This document shows positions 1 through 6,602 of a stretch of 8,409 bases of DNA, in pieces. The translations under genes were made by a program, and so were the position numbers. Numbering within the stretch: position 1 is the first letter of the stretch; the number at the start of each line of letters is the position of its first letter. Source of the stretch: an uncultured Eubacteriaceae bacterium (GTDB lineage: Bacteria > Bacillota > Clostridia > Eubacteriales > UBA1433); the NCBI GenBank assembly GCA_937914785.1, contig CALGIV010000229.1, positions 1 through 8,409 on the forward strand. Direction: 5' to 3'. Below the pieces are notes generated by a model. That model was not told the DNA's origin. It ran no database searches and saw nothing but the letters and a program-made list of their open reading frames with translations.

Positions 1-279
1 GTTCAAGTCGTACTCCCCGGTCTTTAATGCCTGCATCAGCTGTCCGGTCGTCAGCAGGGCGGGGTAGCAGATATCGTTATGTACGTCACGCAGGCCTTCT
101 TCAACGATTTCTTTGTCGATGGAGTCGAGCAGGACGACATTGTAGCCGTGCTGCTTAAAAATCTTTTCGATAAACTCGAAGTGAATCGGCAGCATCATCG
201 GCATTAAAATCGTATATTCTTTTTTCATTTCTTTTGTAAAAACAAGGCGTCCTTCTTTTGTGTAAACAAGTTCAGCCAT
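1..279 (-). CDS. Activase-associated DUF2229/COG3581-like protein, N-terminal part (runs off left edge)
   Basis: The first 93 codons of a gene reading leftward out of the window; the C-terminal part is missing. The start ATG (277-279) directly follows the TAA of the upstream activase gene (280-282), and both are in the same frame. A weak GGTG Shine-Dalgarno core lies 8 bases before it, so translation is probably coupled to the upstream gene. The segment around residues 14-36 (VFTKEMKKEYTILMPMMLPI, then HF) resembles the last section of the very large activase-related proteins of anaerobic Bacillota (the COG3580/COG3581 part). One cysteine in DICYPALL (residue 71) is similar in setting to the SDTVCYPAK cysteine of the upstream protein. 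Family knowledge: these parts are usually found with ATPase activase domains, often as one chain of roughly 1,400 residues. Their reaction is not established. I infer that this is the partner subunit of the 977-residue protein. Confidence 0.75.
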   Translation of the reverse strand, partial: MAELVYTKEGRLVFTKEMKKEYTILMPMMLPIHFEFIEKIFKQHGYNVVLLDSIDKEIVEEGLRDVHNDICYPALLTTGQLMQALKTGEYDLN

Positions 280-3213
280 TTAAAAAACACCACTTTCTTT
301 TAGCTGGGCGGCCGCAGCGATCAGGCTGCGGATACGGATTTTTGCCGCACCAAGGTTGTTTATTTCATCTATTTTAATCTGTGTATATATTTTTCCATTT
401 TTTTCCAGAATTTCCCGCACTTCATCAGATGTGACGGCATCCAGACCGCAGCCAAAGGAGACGAGCTGAATCAGATTCATATTGGGCCACGTGCAAATGT
501 AGCGGGCAGCCGCATAAAGTCGCGCGTGATAAGTCCATTGATTGATGACTGTTGTCGGCGCTTTTTCCATATAAGGGCTGAGGCAGTCTTCACTGAGCAC
601 GACGAGGTCGAACGAGGAGATCAGTTTATCGATGCCGTGGTGCACTTCAGGATCGACGTGATAAGGCCTGCCGGCCAGTACGATGATGTCCAGTCCGTGC
701 TCTTCGGCGTAAGCCATCGCTTTTTCGCCGAAAGTGATGACGGCCTTTTGATAGTCTTCATAAGCGTCATACGCCTTATTCGCAGCGGCTTTTACCTGTT
801 TTTTCGTCACAGGATAGTGTTGTGAGAAATACTCGTAGACCTTTGGAATAAAGGTGCGCTTAATATGCGGGCCGAGGTGTGGATACAAAAACTTGACGTT
901 CTGCAATTGTTCGATGTTTGCATTCAACAGTTCGGGATAATAGGCGACAACAGGGCAATTATAATGGTTATCGCCTTTTTTCTCGTCAAAGTTATAAGTC
1001 ATACACGGGTAAAAGATCGCCTCTACACCTTTATCAAGCAGGTTTTCGATGTGGCCGTGTACGAGTTTGGCCGGATAGCACACGGTATCGGATGGAATCG
1101 TGTGTTGTCCGGTTTGGTAAAGTGCTCTTGTCGAGACGTCGGAGAGAATGACTTCAAAGCCCAGCTCCGTCAAAAAGGTATGCCAAAACGGCAGGTTTTC
1201 ATACATATTCAACTGAAATGGCAGTCCGATTTTGCCCAACGGTCCGGCGTTCGGCGCGAATGACTTTAAGTAGTCCAGTTTAAACTCATAGGCGTTCGGC
1301 GCCGGCGCTTTACGGGCTTTGCCTAAGGGGCGCTCACAGCGGTTGCCTGAGATGAACTTTCTGCCGTCTTCAAAGGTGTTGATCGTCAATTTACAGTTAT
1401 TCGTACACAGTTTGCATTGTGAATTTGTCGAAATATGGCTAAATTTGTCGAGCTGCTTTCGCGTCAAAATCGCAGAGCGTTCTTTATTCAGCTGCATTGC
1501 GCTGAGCGCACAGCCATATGCGCCCATCAGGCCTGCGATGGAGGGCCGTGTGACTTGTTGGCCCGTCTCGATCTCAAAGCTGCGCAATACCGCGTCGTTT
1601 AAAAAGGTGCCGCCCTGAACGACAATATTTTGACCGATTTCATCCGGGCTGTTCGCGCGGATGACTTTATACAGGGCGTTTTTGATCACACTGATGGCCA
1701 GCCCGGCCGAGATGTCTTCGATGACGGCGCCGTCCTTTTGTGCCTGCTTGACGGATGAGTTCATAAATACCGTACAGCGCGAGCCGAGGTTTACGGGGTG
1801 CTTCGCGTAGAGTGCCAGCTTGGCAAAGTCGTGAATTTCGTAGCCAAGTGCTTTGGCAAAGGTCTCGATAAAAGAACCGCAGCCGGAAGAGCAGGCTTCG
1901 TTTAACAAAATCGAGTCGATGGCATTGTTCTTGATTTTAAAACATTTCATATCCTGACCGCCGATGTCGATGATGAAGTCGACGTTGGGGTTGAATTGCT
2001 TTGCTGCGCGGAAATGTGCCATCGTCTCAACAAGGCCCATATCGATGTTAAAGGCATTTTGAATTAGTTCTTCGCCGTAACCGGTCACGGCACTGCCCTT
2101 GATGACAATGCGTTCCTCGCATAAATCATAAATCTTTTTAAGCTCATCGAGCACGATCGGCACCGGCTCGCCGGCGTTTTGAATATAATAAGAGTACAAC
2201 AACCGGTAATCTTCGGTAATCAACACAATTTTAGTCGTTGTGGAACCGGCGTCAATGCCAAGATAAGCATCGCCTTCGTAAGTGGCGATGTCGGCTTTTT
2301 TAACATCGGTAATCTCGTGGCGTTTGCGGAAGGCCTCGTAGGCGGTTTCGTCTTCAAATAACGGCGGTAAAGTGTCGATGGTCGTCTTTGCGTTGGCGGC
2401 ATTTTCAAATCGCGTGATGACATCGTCATAAGTCATCGGCTCAAGGTCCATCGAATGCAGCGCTGCGCCCATCGCGATGTAGTATTGCGAATTGTTTGGA
2501 AAACGACAAAAGGCCTTTTGCCCCAGTGTTTCTTTGAAACGTTTTTGCAGTCCTTTTAAGAATGTGAGCGGACCGCCCAAAAAAGTGACATTGCCCTCGA
2601 TTTGGCGCCCTTGTGCCAGGCCGGTAATCGTCTGGTCGACGACGGCCTGGTAAATGCTTGCAGCAATATCCGGCTTTTGAGCGCCTTGATTTAACAGCGG
2701 TTGGATGTCGCTTTTGGCGAACACACCGCAGCGGGAAGCAATATTGTGGATGCGCTCCGCTTTTTCGCTTAAGGCATCTAATTCCTGCATTGAAACGTCA
2801 AGCAGGGTCGCCATTTGGTCGATAAACGCGCCGGTGCCGCCGGCACAGGTGCCGTTCATACGCTCCTCGCTGCCGCCGGTCAAAAAAATGATCTTGGCAT
2901 CCTCGCCGCCGAGCTCGACGACGACGTCGGTATCCGGCAGGAAAGTTTCTACAGCGATGCGTGTGGCAAATACTTCCTGAACAAACTCGATGCCCGTGTG
3001 CTTGGACGTGCCAAGTCCGGCGGAGCCGGTGATGGCGACCGTAAAAGTGCAGTCGCGCAACAACGGCGCGACGTCTCGCAGTGCCCTTAAGGTTTCCGAG
3101 CGTACTTTGGAGTAGTGGCGCGTGTAGTATTTATGTAAAATGTTTAGTTTTTCATCTAGGATAACGACTTTGACGGTCGTAGAACCGATGTCGATACCGA
3201 TATGTTTTGACAT
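280..3213 (-). CDS. Double-domain acyl-CoA dehydratase activase-related protein (BadF/BcrA/HgdC ATPase family plus DUF2229)
   Basis: A 977-residue protein with two ASKHA-fold ATPase domains in tandem. Domain 1 spans about 1-260 and opens with GIDIGSTTVK (phosphate-binding loop). Domain 2 spans about 317-575 and opens with GIDAGSTTTK. Each has the later acidic loop (ELGGEDAK near 100-107; DIGGQDMK near 416-423). The cysteines that hold the [4Fe-4S] cluster between two subunits in HgdC appear to be present in both: C123 and C162 in domain 1, C441 and C480 in domain 2, with an extra C445. A linker with C600, C603, C607 and C626 (CxxCxxxC plus one) could bind another cluster or zinc. Residues about 660-930 match the DUF2229/COG3580 region, with C712 and C737. 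Known for the family: HgdC-type activases use ATP to drive a single electron into 2-hydroxyacyl-CoA dehydratases. The target of the large multidomain forms is unknown, so that role is an inference here. The start has AAAGGA 5 bases upstream. Confidence 0.88.
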   Translation of the reverse strand: MSKHIGIDIGSTTVKVVILDEKLNILHKYYTRHYSKVRSETLRALRDVAPLLRDCTFTVAITGSAGLGTSKHTGIEFVQEVFATRIAVETFLPDTDVVVELGGEDAKIIFLTGGSEERMNGTCAGGTGAFIDQMATLLDVSMQELDALSEKAERIHNIASRCGVFAKSDIQPLLNQGAQKPDIAASIYQAVVDQTITGLAQGRQIEGNVTFLGGPLTFLKGLQKRFKETLGQKAFCRFPNNSQYYIAMGAALHSMDLEPMTYDDVITRFENAANAKTTIDTLPPLFEDETAYEAFRKRHEITDVKKADIATYEGDAYLGIDAGSTTTKIVLITEDYRLLYSYYIQNAGEPVPIVLDELKKIYDLCEERIVIKGSAVTGYGEELIQNAFNIDMGLVETMAHFRAAKQFNPNVDFIIDIGGQDMKCFKIKNNAIDSILLNEACSSGCGSFIETFAKALGYEIHDFAKLALYAKHPVNLGSRCTVFMNSSVKQAQKDGAVIEDISAGLAISVIKNALYKVIRANSPDEIGQNIVVQGGTFLNDAVLRSFEIETGQQVTRPSIAGLMGAYGCALSAMQLNKERSAILTRKQLDKFSHISTNSQCKLCTNNCKLTINTFEDGRKFISGNRCERPLGKARKAPAPNAYEFKLDYLKSFAPNAGPLGKIGLPFQLNMYENLPFWHTFLTELGFEVILSDVSTRALYQTGQHTIPSDTVCYPAKLVHGHIENLLDKGVEAIFYPCMTYNFDEKKGDNHYNCPVVAYYPELLNANIEQLQNVKFLYPHLGPHIKRTFIPKVYEYFSQHYPVTKKQVKAAANKAYDAYEDYQKAVITFGEKAMAYAEEHGLDIIVLAGRPYHVDPEVHHGIDKLISSFDLVVLSEDCLSPYMEKAPTTVINQWTYHARLYAAARYICTWPNMNLIQLVSFGCGLDAVTSDEVREILEKNGKIYTQIKIDEINNLGAAKIRIRSLIAAAAQLKESGVF

Positions 3214-3262
3214 AGCGATCCTTTCGTTAGCAGGCTATTTGAGTATTTTGCATATTTTATAT

Positions 3263-3291
3263 ATTTTATCATAAAAGACTCACTTTTTCAA
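3263..3291 (-). promoter_or_regulatory. Proximal sigma-A-type promoter for the activase-related operon
   Basis: Reading the minus strand, TTGAAA (3291-3286) is followed after 17 bases by TAAAAT (3268-3263). A TG one base before the -10 box makes it an extended -10. The predicted start is near 3256, giving a 5' leader of roughly 40 bases ending in the AAAGGA ribosome site at 3219-3224. The surrounding DNA is AT-rich, so chance matches are easier, but the spacing and three-part match are strong. Confidence 0.6.
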
Positions 3292-3305
3292 TGTTTCGCT
3301 TTTTC

Positions 3306-3333
3306 TTGTTTTGTTTACCAAAATCATTATAAT
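3306..3333 (+). promoter_or_regulatory. Weak candidate promoter for trkA-trkH
   Basis: TTGTTT (3306-3311) and TATAAT (3328-3333) are 16 bases apart on the plus strand. The -10 box overlaps the minus-strand distal -10 box, because the sequence ATTATAAT there is nearly symmetric. If used, the leader would be about 170 bases. Closer to trkA, TTGAAA (3441-3446) and TATGAT (3458-3463) are only 11 bases apart, too close to work together. The trkA promoter is therefore not settled. Confidence 0.28.
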
Positions 3334-3353
3334 AATACACAATAATATTGCAA
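3326..3353 (-). promoter_or_regulatory. Distal candidate promoter for the activase-related operon
   Basis: On the minus strand, TTGCAA (3353-3348) and a perfect TATAAT (3331-3326) are separated by 16 bases. This would form a tandem promoter with the proximal one about 60 bases downstream. An 11-base palindrome, CAATAATATTG (3340-3350), overlaps the -35 box and spacer and could be an operator, though it is short and AT-only in the middle. The whole 3214-3511 gap is AT-rich, so confidence is moderate. Confidence 0.42.
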
Positions 3354-3511
3354 GTGCTTATTTTTGCCAACATCGAAAAAGGCATCATTTAAGGTGAATT
3401 AAAAGCATCGATTTATTCTGTTTATTTTAATATAAAATACTTGAAATTTTGTTGAAGTATGATAAGCTTACCAAAGAAAGAAAATAAGGTCTTTAAAGGA
3501 AAGGACACGGT

Positions 3512-4870
3512 ATGAAAGTAATCATCGTTGGCGACGGCAGAGTTGGCAGCACGATTGCAGAGCAACTGGCAAAAGAAGGTCATGATATTGTCGTAATCGA
3601 TAAGGATGTCGACGCATTGAAAGAATCGGCGAACGTGAATGATGTGATGTGTATTGAAGGGAATGGGGCGTTGTATGCCATCCAGCAACAGGCGGGTGCG
3701 GATACGGCTGATTTATTGATTGCCTGTACATCTTCCGATGAGTTGAACATGTTTTGTTGTTATTTGGCGAAAAAGATTGGTGCAAAACACACGATTGCCC
3801 GCGTGCGCAATCCGGAGTATTCCCAGCAGATTCACTTGTTAAAAGATGATATGGGTCTGAGTATGGCAATCAATCCTGATTTTGCCGCAGCAAACGAGAT
3901 TACGCGTGTTTTGCTGTTTCCGTCTGCGGAAAAAGTGGAGCTGTTTGCGCGCGGCAGGGTTGAGCTCGTCGAACGGACCATCAAGGCAGGCAGCCTGCTG
4001 ATCGACTTATCGCTGTCGGAATTGTATCGGAAGTTTCAGATTAAAATATTGGTCTGCGCTGTCCAGCGCGGCAGTGAGGTCATCATTCCGGATGGAAATT
4101 TTGTGCTTCAGGAAGGCGACAGAATTCATATTGCCGCCACGCACAAAGAGATTGAAAAGTTCTTTAAACGCTTAGGCAACTTAAAAGATAAAGTGAAAAC
4201 GGTATTGATCATCGGCGGCGGCAGAATCGGCTATTATCTGGCGCACCAATTGATCAATATCGGGATGGATATAAAAATTATTGAACAGAATTATGACCGC
4301 TGTCTGGAATTGTGTGAGGATTTGCCGAAGGCAACAATCATCTGCGGAGATGGCACGGATCATGATTTGTTAAAGGAGGAAGGTCTGGCGCATTTCGATG
4401 CGTTTGTTGCCGTGACGGGCAATGATGAGGGCAATATGATTATGTCGCTGTACGCCTCGACGAACAATGTGCCGACCGTTGTGACAAAGGTGAACCGTGC
4501 AACGTATGCCGATGCGATCGATAAATTGGGTTTGAGCAGTGTGGTTTCGCCGAAACTCGTTACGGCGAGCCGGATTGTCAGCTATGTCCGTGCGATGCAT
4601 AATTCGCTCAGCAGCGGTGTGGAAACACTTTATCAGTTGGTGGGCGGCCGCGTTGAGGCCCTGGAGTTTTCTATAAAGGAAAAGGCGCGTTATATCGGAA
4701 TTCCGCTGAAGGATTTAAGTTTTAAAAAAGATGCGCTGATCGCCTGTATTGTGCGCGGGCGTGAGACTATCATCCCCGGCGGGAACGACAGCATTCAGGT
4801 AGGTGATAGTGTCGTCGTGGTGACGGCGGCGGAACATCGCCTGTACGATCTGGAAGATATTTTGCAGTAA
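3512..4870 (+). CDS. trkA: Trk potassium uptake system regulatory subunit TrkA
   Basis: A 452-residue cytoplasmic protein, the usual TrkA length, with two RCK (regulator of K+ conductance) halves. Half 1 has a Rossmann NAD-binding loop GDGRVG (residues 7-12) with acidic D30 at the end of the second strand. Half 2 has GGGRIG (235-240) with E258 in the same place. Each N-domain is followed by a TrkA-C lobe (about 135-215 and 370-452) with the typical IIPDGN and IIPGGN turns. TrkA forms a ring under the membrane pore TrkH and gates K+ uptake in response to bound nucleotides. Two AGGA motifs precede the ATG; the nearer, AAGGA at 3501-3505, is 6 bases away. trkH follows after 17 bases, so the two are surely co-transcribed. 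The double-RCK length separates it from the roughly 220-residue KtrA. Some RCK-C lobes in Bacillota bind c-di-AMP, but nothing seen here proves that. Confidence 0.95.
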   Translation: MKVIIVGDGRVGSTIAEQLAKEGHDIVVIDKDVDALKESANVNDVMCIEGNGALYAIQQQAGADTADLLIACTSSDELNMFCCYLAKKIGAKHTIARVRNPEYSQQIHLLKDDMGLSMAINPDFAAANEITRVLLFPSAEKVELFARGRVELVERTIKAGSLLIDLSLSELYRKFQIKILVCAVQRGSEVIIPDGNFVLQEGDRIHIAATHKEIEKFFKRLGNLKDKVKTVLIIGGGRIGYYLAHQLINIGMDIKIIEQNYDRCLELCEDLPKATIICGDGTDHDLLKEEGLAHFDAFVAVTGNDEGNMIMSLYASTNNVPTVVTKVNRATYADAIDKLGLSSVVSPKLVTASRIVSYVRAMHNSLSSGVETLYQLVGGRVEALEFSIKEKARYIGIPLKDLSFKKDALIACIVRGRETIIPGGNDSIQVGDSVVVVTAAEHRLYDLEDILQ

Positions 4871-4887
4871 TCGGTGGAGAGATAAAA

Positions 4888-6339
4888 ATGAATAAAAAGA
4901 TTATTATTCATATGTCTGCAAAGATTTTACGTGTGGAAGCGGTGTTGTTGTTAATTCCTGCCATCGTTTCATTAATTTATCGCGAGGCCCAGAGTGCAAC
5001 AGCTTTCTTTATCACTGCGGCGATCGTTGCGGCGATCAGCATTCCCATCAGCCTGAAAAAGCCGCAAGATACCACGATGTACGCCAAGGAAGGTTTGGTA
5101 ATCGTGGCGCTCGTGTGGATCATCTGGTCTGTTTTTGGCGCATTGCCGTTTTATATCAGCGGGGAAATTCCGCATTTTGTCGATTGTTTGTTTGAGACGG
5201 TTTCCGGCTTTACGACGACAGGGTCGACTATTCTGACAAATGTAGAGGTGCTTTCTTACGGGATGTTGTTCTGGCGTAGCTTTACGCACTGGATTGGGGG
5301 GATGGGGGTGCTGATTTTCGTTATGGCGGTCATTCCGCTGACCAGCAAGCATTCGATTCACCTGATGCGGGCGGAAATGCCAGGGCCGGATGTGGATAAG
5401 CTCGTGCCGAAAGCGAAGTCAATGGCGCTGATTTTATACGGTATTTATGCGGTGATGACGCTTATATTAGTCGTGCTTTTGTTGTTGGGCGATATGCCGT
5501 TGTTCGACAGCATCATTCACGCATTCGGTACTGCCGGTACAGGCGGATTTTCGATGAAGAACGCCAGCATCGGTTATTACAACAGCGCGTACATCGACAA
5601 TGTGCTGGCTGCAGCGATGCTTTTGTTTGGTGTGAATTTTAATGTTTACTTTTACATCGTGATGCGCAGATTCGGCCTGATCAAAAAAGAAGAGGAAGTG
5701 CGCGTATATTTTGGCATTGTATTGCTTTCAGTGCTGCTTATAACCTTGTCAATTTTGCCGATTTATGAATCGGCCGCCACTGCATTAAGATACAGTTTTT
5801 TCCAGGTTACATCGGTCATCTCGACGACGGGGTATGCGACGGCGGACTATAATACATGGCCGCAAATAGCAAAAACAGTACTGTTGTTGCTGACGGCGAT
5901 TGGGGCCTGTGCGGGTTCTACAGCGGGGGGGATCAAGGTGTCGAGAATCGTTATTTTGTTTCGCAGTGTAAAGCTGGGCATCAAAAAAATGATTCATCCG
6001 AAAGCGGTGGGCGTCGTAAAAATGGGTGGAAGCGCGCTGAATGCGGAAACGGTAAGGGGCGTGTTGTTGTATATGATCGGCTACGTGATGATATTCGGTG
6101 CTGCGTTATTGATCGTATCGTTTAATCAACTGGATTTCGAGACGACTTTTTCATCTGTTCTGACCTGTTTGGGTAATGTGGGGCCCGGGTTTGGTGCGGT
6201 GGGTCCGGCTTCTAACTTTGCAGCGTTGTCTAACTTATCGAAGGTTACATTATCTTTTGTCATGCTGTTCGGCAGGCTGGAGATTTTCCCGCTGTTAATG
6301 TTGTTTACGCCGGCGATTTGGAAGAAAAAATTTGTATAA
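4888..6339 (+). CDS. trkH: Trk potassium uptake system pore protein TrkH
   Basis: A 483-residue integral membrane protein of the TrkH/KtrB K+ transporter superfamily, which has four M1-P-M2 repeats plus N-terminal helices. All four selectivity-filter loops are visible: P1 TTTGST (about 109-114), P2 GTAGTGGFS (214-222), P3 STTGYAT (312-318) and P4 GNVGPGFG (429-436). The filter glycine is kept in each, as expected for a K+-conducting channel-like transporter. GACAGSTAGGIK (339-350) is the conserved segment that contributes to the intramembrane gate region after P3. Length and its partner TrkA favour TrkH over KtrB. The ATG is preceded by GGTGGAGA with a 7-base gap. No hairpin terminator is visible after the stop, so transcripts may continue into the SCIFF gene. 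Nothing suggests damage or truncation. Confidence 0.95.
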   Translation: MNKKIIIHMSAKILRVEAVLLLIPAIVSLIYREAQSATAFFITAAIVAAISIPISLKKPQDTTMYAKEGLVIVALVWIIWSVFGALPFYISGEIPHFVDCLFETVSGFTTTGSTILTNVEVLSYGMLFWRSFTHWIGGMGVLIFVMAVIPLTSKHSIHLMRAEMPGPDVDKLVPKAKSMALILYGIYAVMTLILVVLLLLGDMPLFDSIIHAFGTAGTGGFSMKNASIGYYNSAYIDNVLAAAMLLFGVNFNVYFYIVMRRFGLIKKEEEVRVYFGIVLLSVLLITLSILPIYESAATALRYSFFQVTSVISTTGYATADYNTWPQIAKTVLLLLTAIGACAGSTAGGIKVSRIVILFRSVKLGIKKMIHPKAVGVVKMGGSALNAETVRGVLLYMIGYVMIFGAALLIVSFNQLDFETTFSSVLTCLGNVGPGFGAVGPASNFAALSNLSKVTLSFVMLFGRLEIFPLLMLFTPAIWKKKFV

Positions 6340-6358
6340 GTATCATTCGGAATAACAG

Positions 6359-6386
6359 TTGCTTTTCTTCATAAATATGGTATAAT
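6359..6386 (+). promoter_or_regulatory. Extended -10 promoter for the SCIFF gene
   Basis: TTGCTT (6359-6364), a 16-base spacer and a perfect TATAAT (6381-6386), with TG one base upstream of the -10 box (6378-6379). The predicted start near 6392 leaves a leader of only about 20 bases, almost all taken up by the ribosome binding site. It lies just after the trkH stop, which makes the SCIFF unit independently transcribed. Confidence 0.65.
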
Positions 6387-6400
6387 AAATATAGTTTTTT

Positions 6401-6408
6401 GGAGGTGG
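6401..6408 (+). promoter_or_regulatory. Strong ribosome binding site that fixes the GTG start of SCIFF
   Basis: GGAGGTGG is close to a perfect complement of the 16S rRNA 3' end. GGAGGT (6401-6406) ends 7 bases before the GTG at 6414. The next in-frame ATG (codon 10) has no such site and would remove the conserved MKHI N-terminus. Confidence 0.85.
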
Positions 6409-6413
6409 ATAGA

Positions 6414-6560
6414 GTGAAACATATCAGACAAATTAATAAGATGGCAACAGAGGTCAAGAGTGCAGGATGCGCCGAGTGTCGCTCGGCTTGTCAATCGGCC
6501 TGTAAAACCTCTTGCACAGTTGGGAATCAATCGTGTGAAAATAAAGAAAACAGGCAGTAA
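6414..6560 (+). CDS. scfA: SCIFF ranthipeptide precursor (six cysteines in forty-five residues)
   Basis: A 48-residue peptide starting at GTG, short enough to be missed by length-limited gene finders. The first 18 residues (MKHIRQINKMATEVKSAG) form a cysteine-free leader beginning with the family's MKHI. The remaining core holds exactly six cysteines, C19, C22, C26, C30, C34 and C41, in CAECRSACQSACKTSC followed by TVGNQSCE, which is the recognisable SCIFF signature. Family knowledge: SCIFF is a ribosomally made, post-translationally modified peptide found very widely in Clostridia and relatives. Its maturase forms thioether links from cysteine to non-alpha carbons of acceptor residues, threonine in the studied case; T32 and T35 here are plausible acceptors. 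The maturase gene follows after 42 bases and a terminator. The mature product, its destination and its function are not known. Confidence 0.95.
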   Translation: MKHIRQINKMATEVKSAGCAECRSACQSACKTSCTVGNQSCENKENRQ

Positions 6561-6586
6561 ATGCAAACGCATTTACTGCTGTTTTT
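6554..6586 (+). terminator. Intrinsic terminator/attenuator between SCIFF and its maturase, overlapping the SCIFF stop codon
   Basis: A perfect 11-bp inverted repeat, GCAGTAAATGC (6554-6564) and GCATTTACTGC (6569-6579), with a 4-base loop, is followed by TG and five T residues (6582-6586). The SCIFF stop TAA (6558-6560) lies inside the left arm. The stem is AT-rich in the middle and the T tract is short, so partial read-through to the maturase is likely. Confidence 0.82.
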
Positions 6587-6602
6587 AAAAAGAGGCTAAA
6601 AA

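Noticed and set aside
865..1263. A 132-codon plus-strand open frame within the activase gene region
   Set aside because: It is antisense to the DUF2229 region of a well-supported 977-residue protein. It has no recognisable motif and no supporting promoter context.
3441..3463. TTGAAA plus TATGAT as a trkA promoter
   Set aside because: The two boxes are only 11 bases apart, far below the 16-18 needed. The alternative -10 at the right distance (TAAGCT) matches only half the consensus.
3214..3511. A possible riboswitch (for example c-di-AMP or K+-linked) upstream of trkA
   Set aside because: The gap is AT-rich. I found no run of paired helices, no conserved GC-rich core and no terminator hairpin before trkA. 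The visible content is promoters and a ribosome site.
4888..6339. Calling the membrane protein KtrB rather than TrkH
   Set aside because: Its partner has two RCK halves (452 residues) rather than the roughly 220 residues of KtrA, and the 483-residue length and motifs fit TrkH.
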